A DNA stretch of 64,000 nt from Aliiroseovarius pelagivivens (GCF_900302485.1 NZ_OMOI01000001.1:1550001-1614000), one strand, 5' to 3'; positions 45,438 through 56,064 are shown, counted from the first letter of the stretch. Numbers and translations: made by a program. Notes: a model not told the origin generated them from the sequence alone.

Positions 45438-47234
45438 ATGTTCCAGACTTTCACCACCACCGCTGATCCCAGCAAAGGGGCTGCCCGATTGGAACGCCTA
45501 CGTCGCGCTATGGGAATGAAGGGCTTGGATGGGTTCTTCGTGCCGCGTGCAGATGCACATCAGGGCGAGTATGTCGCCGCCTGCGACGCGCGGCTTGCAT
45601 GGTTGACTGGGTTCACCGGCTCGGCCGGATTCTGTATCGCGCTGAAAAACGTGGCAGGGATTTTCGTGGACGGGCGATACAGGGTGCAAGTGCGTGAACA
45701 GGCGGACATGGCCGCATATACCCCCGTTGACTGGCCAGAGGTCCAGCCGGGTGAATGGCTGAAGAAGCAGATTGCGGGCAAGGCGCGTATCGGGTTTGAC
45801 CCGTGGCTGCACACGAAATCCGAGATCGAAAAAATCGAGAAGGCGCTGGACGGCACCGGGGTCACGCTGGTCCCGACCGACAACCTGGTCGATCAGATTT
45901 GGGAAGATCGCCCCGCGTCTCCCAGCGGCAAGATCGTCGAGCAGCCCCTTGAATTTGCCGGACAATCCAGCGCTGCAAAGCGTGGCGAGCTGGCGGATGA
46001 GCTGCTTGCCAAAGGTCAAAAGGCCTGCGCCATCACCCTATCGGACAGCATCGCGTGGCTGTTGAACATCCGCGGCGACGACATCCCTAGCATTCCGGTT
46101 GTGCAGGGCTTTGCAATCTTGTGCGACGATGCCTCGGTTCAGTTTTTCGCCACCGAGGGACGGACGGTCGAGGCGCGTTTCGATGCGGATGTGTCCCTGC
46201 ATCCGATCCGTGATTTTCAGGCGGCTCTGACCCGTCTGGACGGACCAGTGCGTGTGGACCGGGCATCGGCTCCGTTTGCGGTCTGGCAAATCCTGACAGA
46301 TGCCGGGATCCAGATTGACTGGGCCGAAGATCCCGCAATCCTGCCCAAAGCCCAGAAAAACCCGACCGAGCTGAAAGGCGCACGTGCCGCGCACTTGCGA
46401 GACGCCGCCGCCGTGGTCGAGTTTCTGGCGTGGTTCGATGCCGCTGACAAGTCCAGCCTGACCGAGATAGATCTGGTCACCCGACTGGAAGAAAAGCGCC
46501 GCGCCACGAATGCTCTGATGGACATCTCATTCGAGACCATCGCCGGCGCCGGCCCCAATGGCGCGATCATGCATTACCGCGTGACCGAAGACACAAACCG
46601 CCCGCTTGAAGACGGCAATCTGGTGGTTCTGGACAGTGGCGGGCAGTATCGCGACGGCACCACAGATATCACCCGCGTCTTGCGTGTGGGCGAGGTCGGA
46701 GACGACGAAAAGCGCTGCTTTACCCGTGTGTTGCAAGGCATGATTGCCCTGTCGCGCACATACTTCCCAAAGGGCCGCACGGGCCGCGATCTGGACCCGA
46801 TTGCACGATATCCGCTGTGGGCCGCGCATCAGGATTTCAACCACGGCACAGGGCACGGCGTTGGTGCATATCTGTCAGTGCATGAAGGGCCGCAGAGGTT
46901 CTCTCCGATCTCCGAGATCGAACTTCTGCCGGGCATGATCCTGTCCAACGAACCGGGATACTATCGCAACGGCGCTTTCGGTATCCGGCTGGAAAACCTT
47001 GTGGTCGTGCAGAAAGCGCCCACACCGCCGGGCGGCGACCGTGAGCGCGAGATGCTGAACCTTGAAACACTCACCTATGTGCCGCTCGACACCTCGTTGA
47101 TTATCAACGAGATGCTGTCGGGCGAAGAACGCGCATGGCTGAACGCCTATCACGCCAAAACGCTGGTCTTGCTGTCAGATCAGGTGACTGACGCTGCGTT
47201 GCAATGGTTGAAACGTGCTTGCGCGCCAATTTGA
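45438..47234 (+). CDS. Xaa-Pro aminopeptidase (M24B, three-domain type)
   Basis: This is a 598-residue M24 metallopeptidase that removes the first residue of peptides with proline second. Two creatinase-like N-terminal domains (residues 1-310) precede the catalytic domain. The metal ligands are in LDSGGQYRDGTTDITR, HGTGHGVGAYLSVHEG, ILSNEPGYY and RLENLVVV. This length and the double N-terminal module match the eukaryotic-like aminopeptidase P used by many Alphaproteobacteria. The start is the ATG at 45438, preceded by GGAG; the frame extends 12 codons upstream across the terminator. Confidence 0.94.
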   Translation: MFQTFTTTADPSKGAARLERLRRAMGMKGLDGFFVPRADAHQGEYVAACDARLAWLTGFTGSAGFCIALKNVAGIFVDGRYRVQVREQADMAAYTPVDWPEVQPGEWLKKQIAGKARIGFDPWLHTKSEIEKIEKALDGTGVTLVPTDNLVDQIWEDRPASPSGKIVEQPLEFAGQSSAAKRGELADELLAKGQKACAITLSDSIAWLLNIRGDDIPSIPVVQGFAILCDDASVQFFATEGRTVEARFDADVSLHPIRDFQAALTRLDGPVRVDRASAPFAVWQILTDAGIQIDWAEDPAILPKAQKNPTELKGARAAHLRDAAAVVEFLAWFDAADKSSLTEIDLVTRLEEKRRATNALMDISFETIAGAGPNGAIMHYRVTEDTNRPLEDGNLVVLDSGGQYRDGTTDITRVLRVGEVGDDEKRCFTRVLQGMIALSRTYFPKGRTGRDLDPIARYPLWAAHQDFNHGTGHGVGAYLSVHEGPQRFSPISEIELLPGMILSNEPGYYRNGAFGIRLENLVVVQKAPTPPGGDREREMLNLETLTYVPLDTSLIINEMLSGEERAWLNAYHAKTLVLLSDQVTDAALQWLKRACAPI

Positions 47235-47296
47235 CACGCGATCTTTACACCAGATCTGCTAGGTTAGCGCCAAATTGCTTGGGAAAAAGAAGAACC

Positions 47297-47638
47297 ATGT
47301 CTGACAACATCATCATTCGCGCCGCTGAAGGCAAATGGACCGTACGTGCCGGGGGCGCTGTGATCGGGGAAAGCCGCGACGCGCTTGAAGTGCGAGAAGG
47401 TGATCTGCCGCCGGTGATCTACTTCCCGCGCGCTGACATAGCGATGGCGTTTCTGGATAACAGTGCCACCGTCACCACCTGCCCTTACAAGGGCGAGGCA
47501 AAACACTTCTCGATCCAGACGAAATCGACCGTGATCGAGGATGCAGCCTGGTCCCATGACGCCCCGATCGAAGATCTTGAACAGATCAAGGGCCATATGG
47601 CGTTCTACGCCGACAAGGCGACCGTCGCGCGCACCTGA
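47297..47638 (+). CDS. DUF427 domain protein
   Basis: This is a 113-residue cytoplasmic protein with the DUF427 pattern: GGAVIGESRDALEVREGDLPPVIYFP, TCPYKGEAKHFSI and DAAWSHDAP then IKGHMAFYADK. The family is widespread and its role unknown. I start it at the ATG at 47297, since similarity begins there; the frame opens 31 codons earlier inside the gap after the peptidase. It ends 25 bases before the convergent Rieske gene. Confidence 0.88.
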   Translation: MSDNIIIRAAEGKWTVRAGGAVIGESRDALEVREGDLPPVIYFPRADIAMAFLDNSATVTTCPYKGEAKHFSIQTKSTVIEDAAWSHDAPIEDLEQIKGHMAFYADKATVART

Positions 47639-47663
47639 GCGGAGCTGACGATTGGCTGGGGGC

Positions 47664-48704
47664 TTAGCCCTCCAGCTGTTTGTCTACCGCGGCCTCTTCA
47701 TTGATCATCGCTTGCAGCTGACGACGGAACCTGAGGGGGCCTCCGTCAATCGGCAAGTCGATATGGGGCGACGTCTTTTCGTCCATCCCGATTTGCACCT
47801 CATGCAGCACCGCCCGGTCCTCTTCAAAGGCTTTGCGGACATCTTCGCTCATCATCTTGCTTAACTCTGCGTCATTCGGGCGGATGTTGCGGAGTTGGAA
47901 CCAATAATACCGCGTGGTCTTCTCGGTCGTGGGTGTCATAAAATTGAAGCTGTCCATGATGAACTTATCGTCATGCAGAGGCCCATCGACGCCCCCCGTG
48001 CCTGCCGGTGTAAACACCGCGCGAATGATCGCATGGCTGGGATAGCGCACCTCGTAGTGCTGCAGCCGGTCACAGTTGCCTTCGAAGGGCACGACCTTGG
48101 CATAGAACGGCGCGGGCTCTACATCCATCATCCAGCGGTGCACGATGACACCATTGTCGGTTTTCGTTACGCGCAGTGGCGTGTCTTTGGTGGCAGCCTG
48201 TGCGAACGATCCCTGATGCACCCACGCCACATGGGTCGGGTCCAGAAGGTTGTCGGTCATGTACAGATAGTTGCACCCCAGCTCCATCGCGGCGCCACGG
48301 TTGATGCCCCAATCGGGGTTGCCGTAATTCTCGATCTCGAAGATCTCGTCGGGGTCTGCGATGGCTGGATTGCCCATCCAGACCCAGACCAGCCCGTATT
48401 TCTCGTGCACGGGATAGGCGCGCAGTTTGGCGGCGGATGGAATGCGGCCCGTACCCGGTGCCCAGACACATTGCCCGGCACAATCAAAGGTCAGCCCGTG
48501 ATAGCCACATTCAATATTGTCACCCTTCACGCGCCCCTTTGACAGCGGCAGCTTGCGGTGCGGACAAGCGTCTTCAAGCGCAATCACCTCGCCATCCTGT
48601 GTGCGATAGAGGCAGATCTTTTCGTTCAGGACCACAACTTGACTGGGGTCGCGGGACACCTCGTGATCCCATGCCGCCACATACCATGCGTTTTTCAGAA
48701 ACAT
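47664..48704 (-). CDS. Rieske aromatic ring-hydroxylating oxygenase, vanillate demethylase-like
   Basis: This is a 346-residue oxygenase alpha subunit. The Rieske 2Fe-2S ligands are Cys47/His49 (ACPHRKLPLS) and Cys66/His69 (ECGYHGLTF). The mononuclear iron site is suggested by DNLLDPTHVAWVH in the catalytic half. The layout is that of VanA-type oxygenases that demethylate or hydroxylate aromatic acids. No reductase or catabolic genes adjoin, so the substrate is unknown. The start is the ATG at 48704, and an extra 12-codon extension is unlikely. Confidence 0.9.
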   Translation of the reverse strand: MFLKNAWYVAAWDHEVSRDPSQVVVLNEKICLYRTQDGEVIALEDACPHRKLPLSKGRVKGDNIECGYHGLTFDCAGQCVWAPGTGRIPSAAKLRAYPVHEKYGLVWVWMGNPAIADPDEIFEIENYGNPDWGINRGAAMELGCNYLYMTDNLLDPTHVAWVHQGSFAQAATKDTPLRVTKTDNGVIVHRWMMDVEPAPFYAKVVPFEGNCDRLQHYEVRYPSHAIIRAVFTPAGTGGVDGPLHDDKFIMDSFNFMTPTTEKTTRYYWFQLRNIRPNDAELSKMMSEDVRKAFEEDRAVLHEVQIGMDEKTSPHIDLPIDGGPLRFRRQLQAMINEEAAVDKQLEG

Positions 48705-48784
48705 GTTATTCCCCTGCCCTTGTGCCTGTGTTCCGTCCATCTTCTATGCCGTCTAATCTGAAGACACACCAGTGCAACCTGACA

Positions 48785-49909
48785 CTAGGACAAAGGGTAA
48801 GACACCCTCCCACCACCAACCGGGACTGCAACGCCTGTCGTGCTGGGGGCCGAGGTCGGAAGCCCGCGCGCCACGCGCACCGCCAGATAAGCAAAGGCCT
48901 GCGCTTCCAGCATGTCGCCGTCCAATCCGGTATCATCAATATCCTGTACCGGCACAGACAGACGCGCAGAAAGTTCCTGCATCAAAGCGGCGTTCTTGCG
49001 CCCCCCGCCTGTGACCAACAGCGCGGTCGGGGGACTTGGGCAATGGCGCATGCCCTGAGCGACGGCTTCGACAGCACAGGCGGCCAGCGTGCGCACCGCA
49101 TCGGCATCTGGCAGATCGGCCACGGATGTCAGCAAATCGGGAAACGCATCCCGGTCGAGCGACTTGGGAGGTTGGCGGGTGAAATAGGGATGCGCCAGAA
49201 AGGACTGCACAAATTCCGTGTTCGCAGTGCCAGACAGTGCTAGTGCTCCGCCCTGATCCAACGCGATCCCACGACGCACCTGCATCAGATCATTGATCGG
49301 TGCATTCGCTGGGCCGGTATCGAAGGCAAGACAAGCGTCTGGGGCTTCAGGCGCGTCGATGCGCGGGTCTACCCAAGTGACATTGCCCACGCCCCCGAGG
49401 TTCAGAAAGGCAATCGGCGCCTCCGCCCCGATGAAGCGCGCGCAGGCGTGATGAAAGAACGGAGCCAGTGGTGCGCCCTCGCCGCCTTCGGCCACGTCCT
49501 GCGAGCGGAAGTCCCAGACGACGGGTACCTCCAGCGCATCTGCCAGCACCTGCCCGTCCCCCGCTTGGTGCGTGCGGGCATTGGCCGGGTCATGGGCCAG
49601 CGTTTGCCCGTGATACCCAAGAAGATCCGTAGGATTGCCCGCAACCAGCGTCTGGGCCAACGCAATATGCGCAGCCTCACCCACGCGGGCGGCATTCTTC
49701 ACCTCCGACCCGTCCGGCCATTGACCGAGTGCCGCGCGCAGTTCGGCCCGCTGCGCGTCAGTGTAATCCGTATAGGCGCTTGGCCCGAAGGCAAAAACAC
49801 GCGTGCCATCCGTCTGGACCAGCGCTGCATCTACCCCGTCAAGCGAGGTGCCGGACATCATCCCCAGCGCCCATATCGGACCATTCTCGGATCCCACTGC
49901 CCTTGCCAT
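48785..49909 (-). CDS. anmK: Anhydro-N-acetylmuramic acid kinase AnmK
   Basis: AnmK phosphorylates and opens anhydro-MurNAc during recycling of peptidoglycan fragments made by lytic transglycosylases. The 374-residue product shows [20 protein letters not shown] near the start, [40 protein letters not shown] and [12 protein letters not shown], all family hallmarks. The start is the ATG at 49909; a TTG at 49960 would lengthen it by 17 residues. It diverges from tyrS across 76 bases. The mur and transglycosylase genes elsewhere in the window make the recycling role plausible. Confidence 0.95.
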   Translation of the reverse strand: MARAVGSENGPIWALGMMSGTSLDGVDAALVQTDGTRVFAFGPSAYTDYTDAQRAELRAALGQWPDGSEVKNAARVGEAAHIALAQTLVAGNPTDLLGYHGQTLAHDPANARTHQAGDGQVLADALEVPVVWDFRSQDVAEGGEGAPLAPFFHHACARFIGAEAPIAFLNLGGVGNVTWVDPRIDAPEAPDACLAFDTGPANAPINDLMQVRRGIALDQGGALALSGTANTEFVQSFLAHPYFTRQPPKSLDRDAFPDLLTSVADLPDADAVRTLAACAVEAVAQGMRHCPSPPTALLVTGGGRKNAALMQELSARLSVPVQDIDDTGLDGDMLEAQAFAYLAVRVARGLPTSAPSTTGVAVPVGGGRVSYPLS

Positions 49910-49985
49910 CGCCAACACGCTCTTTCCCTTTTGGCAGCCCCCGTTTATACGGAAGGCCAATGCAGACAGGATGGACTGAAATACG

Positions 49986-51242
49986 ATGACCTACCACCCA
50001 AAATCCGACTTCATGCGTGTGATGATCGAGCGCGGCTTTCTGGCCGATTGCACTGATTATCAGGGGCTGGATGAAGCTTTGGTCGAAGGTGTCCTTCCAG
50101 CCTATATCGGCTTTGATGCCACCGCGAAATCGCTGCATGTCGGATCGCTGATCCAGATCATGATGCTGCGCTGGTTGCAGAAAACCGGCCACCAGCCGAT
50201 CACCTTGATGGGTGGCGGCACCACCAAGGTGGGTGACCCGTCTTTCCGCGCGGACGAGCGTCCGCTGCTGACGCCGGATCAAATCGACGACAATATCGCG
50301 GGGATCAAGAAGGTCTTTGCAAGCTATATCGACTACGACTCGGACGGCCCCAACAAAGCGCTGATGCTGAACAATGCCGAGTGGCTGGACGACCTGAACT
50401 ATCTTGATTTCCTGCGCGACATCGGGCGGCACTTCTCGGTCAACCGGATGCTGTCGTTTGAAAGCGTGAAGTCGCGACTGGACCGCGAGCAGAGCCTGTC
50501 GTTCCTCGAATTCAACTACATGATCCTGCAGGCCTATGACTTCCTCGAGCTGAACCGCCGTTATGGATGTCTGCTTCAGATGGGTGGCTCGGACCAGTGG
50601 GGCAACATCGTCAACGGGATCGACCTGACCCGCCGCGTTCTGGACAACCAGATTTTCGGCCTGACCTCTCCCTTGCTGACCACCTCGGACGGCAAGAAAA
50701 TGGGCAAGTCGCTGAATGGTGCGATCTGGCTTAATGCAGATATGCTGTCGCCTTACGAGTTTTGGCAGTTCTGGCGCAACACCACGGATGCGGATGTGGG
50801 CCGGTTCCTGAAGCTCTACACCGAGCTTCCGATCGAGGAATGCGATCGTCTGGGTGCACTGGAAGGTCAGGCGATCAACGATGCGAAGATCGTGTTGGCC
50901 AACGAAGTGACGACGCTGGCGCATGGCGCCGAGGCTGCTGCGGCTGCAGAAGCCACCGCACGCGAGGTTTTCGAGAAAGGCGGCACGGGCGACGACCTAC
51001 CGACTGTAACCTTGTCTGCTGCGGATCTGGGCGATGGGATCTCGATTATTCAGCTGTTCGTGAAGGCGGGTCTGGTGAAATCGGGCAAGGAAGCCAAACG
51101 CCTGATCGCCGAAAACGGCGCCAAGGTGAATGATGAAGCCCTGACCGAAACCGGCCGGATGATCAGCGCGGGTGAGTTGGCCGAACCGATGAAGCTGTCC
51201 GCGGGCAAGAAACGCCACGCGCTGGTGGTTTTGGAAGGCTAA
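49986..51242 (+). CDS. tyrS: Tyrosyl-tRNA synthetase
   Basis: The class I synthetase charges tRNA(Tyr). The 418-residue product has the HIGH-type site in [22 protein letters not shown], the tyrosine-binding [15 protein letters not shown], and [12 protein letters not shown] as the KMSKS loop, with a C-terminal S4-like RNA-binding domain ([17 protein letters not shown]). Length and motifs fit TyrRS of the bacterial TyrS type. A terminator follows. Confidence 0.97.
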   Translation: MTYHPKSDFMRVMIERGFLADCTDYQGLDEALVEGVLPAYIGFDATAKSLHVGSLIQIMMLRWLQKTGHQPITLMGGGTTKVGDPSFRADERPLLTPDQIDDNIAGIKKVFASYIDYDSDGPNKALMLNNAEWLDDLNYLDFLRDIGRHFSVNRMLSFESVKSRLDREQSLSFLEFNYMILQAYDFLELNRRYGCLLQMGGSDQWGNIVNGIDLTRRVLDNQIFGLTSPLLTTSDGKKMGKSLNGAIWLNADMLSPYEFWQFWRNTTDADVGRFLKLYTELPIEECDRLGALEGQAINDAKIVLANEVTTLAHGAEAAAAAEATAREVFEKGGTGDDLPTVTLSAADLGDGISIIQLFVKAGLVKSGKEAKRLIAENGAKVNDEALTETGRMISAGELAEPMKLSAGKKRHALVVLEG

Positions 51243-51278
51243 GCCGCCATTCCCAAGGATCAAGCAAACAAGAAACCG

Positions 51279-51309
51279 AGGGGTGCTGACATGGATTGTC
51301 GCGCCCCTT
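51279..51309 (+). terminator. Rho-independent terminator after tyrS
   Basis: GGGGTGC and GACA on the left pair with TGTC and GCGCCCC on the right (one wobble, one bulged T), around the loop TGGAT, followed by TTTCTC. It lies 37 bases after the tyrS stop. Confidence 0.72.
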
Positions 51310-51354
51310 TCTCATTGATAGGGTCCGTCTGTAACATCGCGCACGAGGCCTGCA

Positions 51355-52533
51355 ATGCTCTTGAACCCCAACCTTGCCACGACATTTTCGCCCCCGGTGA
51401 TGGAGGCGCGGCGCTGGTTGGAGGGCAAGAGCTTTTCGCCTGATCAGCCGCTAATCAATGTCAGCCAAGCCGCCCCCGTGGACCCGCCCCCCGAGGCCAT
51501 GCGCGAGGCGATGGCCGATGCGGTTTTGCGCCTACCCGAGACCCATCTTTATGGTCCGGTTCTGGGACTTCCGGCGCTGCGGGATGAGTTGGCGTTCAAT
51601 ATTAACCGGCACTATGGTGCTGATGTAACGTCGAAAAACGTGGCAATCACCTCGGGCTGCAATCAGGCCTTTGCGGCGTCGATCGCCACTTTGGCCGCGC
51701 CAGGGGATGAGGTCATTCTACCAACCCCTTGGTATTTCAACCATAAAATGTGGCTCGATATGGGTGGGATCACGGCGGTGCCTCTGGCGACGGGGGACGA
51801 CTTGTTGCCCGATCCCAGCAAGGCAGCGGCATTGATCACGCCGCGCACACGCGCGATTGCGCTGGTGACGCCCAACAACCCGACCGGGGTGGAGTATCCG
51901 GCCGAACTGATTGCAGCATTCCGCGACCTCGCACGTAAGCATGGGATTGCCCTGATCATCGACGAGACCTATCGCGATTTTCACAGTCAGGACGGGGCAC
52001 CGCATGACCTGTTCTCTGATCCCGACTGGGACGACACGGTCATTCAGCTTTACAGTTTCTCGAAATCCTACCGCCTGACCGGCCACCGGGTCGGGTCGGT
52101 GCTGACCTCGCCTGCCCGCTTAGCCGAGATCGAGAAGTTTCTGGACACAGTCACCATTTGCCCGGCGCAATTGGGGCAGCACGCAGCTTTGTGGGGGCTG
52201 CGCAATCTGGATGAGTGGCTGGCGGGTGAACGGCTCGAGATTCTGGGCCGTGCGCAGGCGATGCGCGATGGGTTTGCCCCGCTGACCGAACGCGGTTGGA
52301 AATTGATGGGTTGCGGGGCGTATTTCGCCTATTTGCAGCACCCGTTCGACATGCCCTCGGACCAGCTGGCACAGGCATTGGTAGATCACGCCAGCCTTCT
52401 GGCCCTGCCCGGCACAATGTTCACGCCAGAGGGCGACAAAAGCGGTGCGCAGCAGATGCGCGTGGCCTTCGCCAACATCGATACGGCGGGCATTCAGACC
52501 GCTCTGAACCGACTGGCAGCATTTCAACCTTAA
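51355..52533 (+). CDS. Class I/II PLP-dependent aminotransferase (second)
   Basis: This is a 392-residue fold-type I aminotransferase: YGPVLGLPALRDELA, TSGCNQAFAAS, LVTPNNPTGVEYPAEL, DETYRDFHS, and YSFSKSYRLTGHRVGS with the PLP lysine. It resembles the aspartate/aromatic or valine-pyruvate-type group, without enough to fix the substrate. It is not closely similar to the other aminotransferase in the window by eye. It precedes the PpiD-like gene by 80 bases on the same strand. The start is the ATG at 51355. Confidence 0.91.
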   Translation: MLLNPNLATTFSPPVMEARRWLEGKSFSPDQPLINVSQAAPVDPPPEAMREAMADAVLRLPETHLYGPVLGLPALRDELAFNINRHYGADVTSKNVAITSGCNQAFAASIATLAAPGDEVILPTPWYFNHKMWLDMGGITAVPLATGDDLLPDPSKAAALITPRTRAIALVTPNNPTGVEYPAELIAAFRDLARKHGIALIIDETYRDFHSQDGAPHDLFSDPDWDDTVIQLYSFSKSYRLTGHRVGSVLTSPARLAEIEKFLDTVTICPAQLGQHAALWGLRNLDEWLAGERLEILGRAQAMRDGFAPLTERGWKLMGCGAYFAYLQHPFDMPSDQLAQALVDHASLLALPGTMFTPEGDKSGAQQMRVAFANIDTAGIQTALNRLAAFQP

Positions 52534-52613
52534 TCACGCGTGCAGGGCGGCTTGGCATTCCGCCATGAACCGCCTACAAACCCGATAACAGTCTGATGAA
52601 AAGGAAAGCGTCC

Positions 52614-54455
52614 ATGGCGACTGGCAAGGCTTCTCGTACCTTCGGTTGGATCCTGATGGGTCTGGTGATGGTGGGACTCGTAGGGTTCGGATCAACGAAT
52701 TTCGGCGGCTCAGGCCGGTCAATTGGTACGGTGGGCGACACCGAAATCGACGCACGCCGCTATTCGCGTGAACTTCAGTCCGAGCTGAATGCATTCGAAG
52801 CCCAAACCGGTCAGCGTCTGACCATGCAGCAGGCACAGGCTTTCGGCGTGGATCAGCAGGTGCTGGCGCGGGTGATTGCAGCCGTAGCGCTTGAAGACGA
52901 GACCGCACGCCTTGGAATTTCGGTCGGCGACGATCACCTGCGCGCTCGCATCGTGGACATCCCCGCCTTTGCCGGTGTGGATGGTCAATTTGACCGCGAA
53001 AGCTATCGCTTTGCATTGGAGCAATCGGGACTGACTGCCGCAGGATTTGAACAGACCCTGCGCGCCGAAGTCAGCCGTCAGATCCTTCAGGCCGCAGTGA
53101 CCAACGGGATCGTGGCCGACGACACCTATGTGGACACGCTTTATGGCTTTGCCCGTGAAGCTCGGAATTTCACATGGGCCGAGATGCCGGTGTCGCGCCT
53201 GACGACCGCCCTGCCCGAGCCGACTGAAGACGAACTGACAGCCTATTACGACGCCAACCCGTCCGCTTTCACCTTGCCCGAAACGAAAAAGATCACCTAT
53301 GCGTGGCTGGACCCGCAGGCTCTGGTCGACGAAATCGAGGTGGATGAGGCGCAGATCAAGGCGCTTTATGACGAGCGGAACGCTCAGTACAACCAACCCG
53401 AACGCCGCATGGTCGAACGACTGGTCTTTGGCTCGGACGCTGAAGCACAGGCCGCGGCAGACGCGATCGCGGCTGGCGAGACCAGCTTTGAAGATCTGGT
53501 ATCCGCGCGCGAACTGGCCTTGTCCGACGTTGATCTGGGTGATCTCTCCAAGGCCGAATTGGGCGCCGCGGCAGACACTGTGTTTGCCCTGACCGAACCG
53601 GGCATTGCTGGTCCGGCACCCAGCGATCTTGGTCCGGCTCTGTTTCGCATGAATGCCATTCTGTCGGCGCGCAACACGCCTATTGACGCCGTGCGCGCGG
53701 ACTTGAACGCCGAGCTGGCAGCCGATGCTGCACGTCGCCGTGTCGGCGATATGGTCGCCGAGCTGGACGACCTGATGGCTGGTGGCGCGACACTGGAAGA
53801 GATCAGCGAGAGCCACAATATGGCGCTGGAACAGATCGACTGGACCGCAGACACCTCGGACGGGATTGCTGCATATGAAGCATTCCGCGAAGCCGCCGCT
53901 GCTGCAGTCGACGGGGATTTCCCCGAGATCACTCTGATGTCGGACGGAGGTGTCTTCGCCTTGCGTGTGGATGCACTGGAGCCATCGCGCGTTCAGGAAC
54001 AAAGCGAAGTGGCCGAGGCCGTTCTGGCTGGATGGCAAGCCGGAAAGCGTCTTGAATTGCTGGCCGACGAAGCGCGTGGACTGATCCCATCGCTGGAAGG
54101 TGGCGAAAGCTTGGCTTCGCTCGGTCTGACGGAAGTGATCGAAGAAGGACAGGAACGTGACGCCTTTGTCGAAGGTACTCCGCCTGCTTTCCTGACCGAA
54201 GTGTTCCTGATGGAGACCGGTGACTGGCAGGTTGTGCCGTCGGTAGATGGTGTGCTTCTGGTACGTTTGGATGCCGTTGTGCCGGTTGATCACGACGGCG
54301 ATGAGGCCGCTGCAATCAAAGCCAATTTCGCCGCGCAAACCGCACAGGAAATTGCCATCGACATCGAAAACGCTTTTGCGCGCGCCATCCAGAACAAGGC
54401 GGGGATCGAGCTGAACCGCCCGATGATCAACGCCGTGAACGCGCAGTTCCAGTAA
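52614..54455 (+). CDS. PpiD-like periplasmic chaperone/peptidyl-prolyl isomerase
   Basis: This is a 613-residue protein anchored by one N-terminal helix (WILMGLVMVGLVGFG) with the bulk in the periplasm. It has a SurA/PpiD-type N-terminal chaperone domain (about residues 35-160), a middle segment with parvulin-like character and a long C-terminal region. PpiD helps newly exported proteins fold at the Sec exit. The parvulin active-site motif is not obvious, so isomerase activity may be lost (by-eye judgement). The ATG at 52614, preceded by AAGGA, is better than the ATG six codons upstream. It is 21 bases before trpE. Confidence 0.86.
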   Translation: MATGKASRTFGWILMGLVMVGLVGFGSTNFGGSGRSIGTVGDTEIDARRYSRELQSELNAFEAQTGQRLTMQQAQAFGVDQQVLARVIAAVALEDETARLGISVGDDHLRARIVDIPAFAGVDGQFDRESYRFALEQSGLTAAGFEQTLRAEVSRQILQAAVTNGIVADDTYVDTLYGFAREARNFTWAEMPVSRLTTALPEPTEDELTAYYDANPSAFTLPETKKITYAWLDPQALVDEIEVDEAQIKALYDERNAQYNQPERRMVERLVFGSDAEAQAAADAIAAGETSFEDLVSARELALSDVDLGDLSKAELGAAADTVFALTEPGIAGPAPSDLGPALFRMNAILSARNTPIDAVRADLNAELAADAARRRVGDMVAELDDLMAGGATLEEISESHNMALEQIDWTADTSDGIAAYEAFREAAAAAVDGDFPEITLMSDGGVFALRVDALEPSRVQEQSEVAEAVLAGWQAGKRLELLADEARGLIPSLEGGESLASLGLTEVIEEGQERDAFVEGTPPAFLTEVFLMETGDWQVVPSVDGVLLVRLDAVVPVDHDGDEAAAIKANFAAQTAQEIAIDIENAFARAIQNKAGIELNRPMINAVNAQFQ

Positions 54456-54476
54456 CCTCCGACCGGGAAGACATCC

Positions 54477-55988
54477 ATGGCCCTTACGCCCTCGTTTGAA
54501 GAGTTCGAAGCCGGTTGGAATGCTGGCAAAAACCAAGTGGTCTATACGCGGCTGGCGGCTGATCTGGACACGCCAGTCAGCCTGATGCTGAAACTGACTG
54601 AAGCGCGGCGTGACAGCTTCATGTTGGAAAGTGTCACCGGCGGCGAAGTGCGCGGGCGGTACTCTATCGTTGGCATGAAGCCTGACTTGGTCTGGGAATG
54701 CCGGGGCGAGACCTCGCGCGTGAACCGTATGGCGCGCTTTGACGCCGACGCATTCGAGGACATGCCGGGCAATCCGCTGGACGCCTTCCGCTCTGTTCTG
54801 GCCGAAAGCGAAATTGATCTGCCAGACGACCTGCCTCAGGCCTCTGCCGGTCTGTTTGGCTATCTGGGCTATGACATGATCCGGCTGGTCGAACATCTGC
54901 CCGATGTGAATCCTGACCCACTGGGCGTACCCGATGCGGTGATGATGCGTCCGTCTGTGGTGGCGGTTCTGGACGGTGTAAAAGGTGATGTAACGCTGGT
55001 CTCACCCGCCTTTGTCAGCTCGGGTCTGACGGCCAAGGCGGCCTATGCTCAGGCGGCCGAACGGGTGATGGATGCCCTACGTGATCTGGATCGCGGCACT
55101 GCTGGCGAGACACGCGATCTGGGCGAAGCGCAAGAGCTTGGTCCGCTGGTGTCCAACTTCGCCAAGCCCGACTATCTGGCAGCAGTCGAGAAAGCCAAGG
55201 AATACATCCGCGCGGGCGACATCTTTCAGGTGGTTCCCAGCCAGCGCTGGACGCAGAACTTCCCGCTGCCGCCTTTTGCGCTCTATCGCAGCTTGCGACG
55301 TACCAATCCCTCGCCCTTCATGTTCTATTTCAACTTCGGCGGCTTTCAGGTTGTGGGCGCAAGCCCGGAAATCCTGGTCCGGGTCTTTGATGGCGAGGTC
55401 ACGATCCGTCCCATCGCAGGCACCCGTCCCCGTGGCAAGACGCCCGAGGAAGACAAGGCATTGGAAGCCGATCTGCTGGCCGACCAAAAAGAGCTGGCCG
55501 AGCACTTGATGCTTCTGGATCTGGGCCGCAACGACACGGGCAAGGTCTCAAAAATCGGGACCGTCCGCCCGACCGAAGAGTTCATCATCGAACGCTACAG
55601 CCACGTGATGCATATCGTGTCGAACGTGGTGGGCGAGCTGGCCGATGATCAGGACGCGCTGTCCGCCTTCATGGCGGGTATGCCTGCCGGGACGGTTTCT
55701 GGCGCGCCGAAAGTCCGCGCGATGGAGATCATCGACGAGCTGGAGCCTGAAAAACGTGGTGTCTATGGCGGCGGCTTGGGCTATTTCAGCGCGGGCGGCG
55801 ACATGGACATGTGTATCGCCCTGCGTACCGCGGTGGTGAAGGATGAGAAGCTCTATATTCAAGCCGGTGGTGGAGTTGTCTACGACAGCGACGCCGAGGC
55901 CGAATATGAAGAGACGGTGAATAAGTCCAAAGCCATCCGGCGGGCGGCCGAAGATGCGGCCATGTTCACCCGGCGCGGCAACCGGTAA
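54477..55988 (+). CDS. trpE: Anthranilate synthase component I
   Basis: TrpE converts chorismate (with ammonia from TrpG) to anthranilate, the first step of tryptophan synthesis. The 503-residue product shows the tryptophan feedback-site stretch DSFMLESVTGGE near residue 45, and the chorismate-binding core VVGASPEILVRV, PIAGTRPRGKTPEED, LMLLDLGRNDTGKVS and AGTVSGAPKVRAMEIIDELE. The length is typical. trpG/trpD/trpC are not present here. The 21-base gap behind the PpiD-like gene suggests co-transcription. Confidence 0.96.
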   Translation: MALTPSFEEFEAGWNAGKNQVVYTRLAADLDTPVSLMLKLTEARRDSFMLESVTGGEVRGRYSIVGMKPDLVWECRGETSRVNRMARFDADAFEDMPGNPLDAFRSVLAESEIDLPDDLPQASAGLFGYLGYDMIRLVEHLPDVNPDPLGVPDAVMMRPSVVAVLDGVKGDVTLVSPAFVSSGLTAKAAYAQAAERVMDALRDLDRGTAGETRDLGEAQELGPLVSNFAKPDYLAAVEKAKEYIRAGDIFQVVPSQRWTQNFPLPPFALYRSLRRTNPSPFMFYFNFGGFQVVGASPEILVRVFDGEVTIRPIAGTRPRGKTPEEDKALEADLLADQKELAEHLMLLDLGRNDTGKVSKIGTVRPTEEFIIERYSHVMHIVSNVVGELADDQDALSAFMAGMPAGTVSGAPKVRAMEIIDELEPEKRGVYGGGLGYFSAGGDMDMCIALRTAVVKDEKLYIQAGGGVVYDSDAEAEYEETVNKSKAIRRAAEDAAMFTRRGNR

Positions 55989-56024
55989 GGGGTCAGGGGC
56001 GTTGCCCCTCTGCGCATTGCGCAT

Positions 56025-56038
56025 TCACCCCAGGATAT
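56025..56038 (+). repeat. Short repeat element, copy 1 (trpE-proC gap)
   Basis: The 14-mer TCACCCCAGGATAT here recurs exactly, in reverse orientation, at 56901-56914 on the other side of proC. The copy is followed by TTTTGGTAAGAAAATGAG, the opposite copy by a related tail. It lies in the short trpE-proC gap just before the proC ribosome-binding region. Confidence 0.6.
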
Positions 56039-56064
56039 TTTTGGTAAGAAAATGAGGGGCGGCG

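Noticed and set aside
52719..54896. 725-codon minus-strand frame opposite the PpiD-like gene and trpE start
   Set aside because: Antisense shadow; long only because GC-rich codon use removes stops on the other strand.
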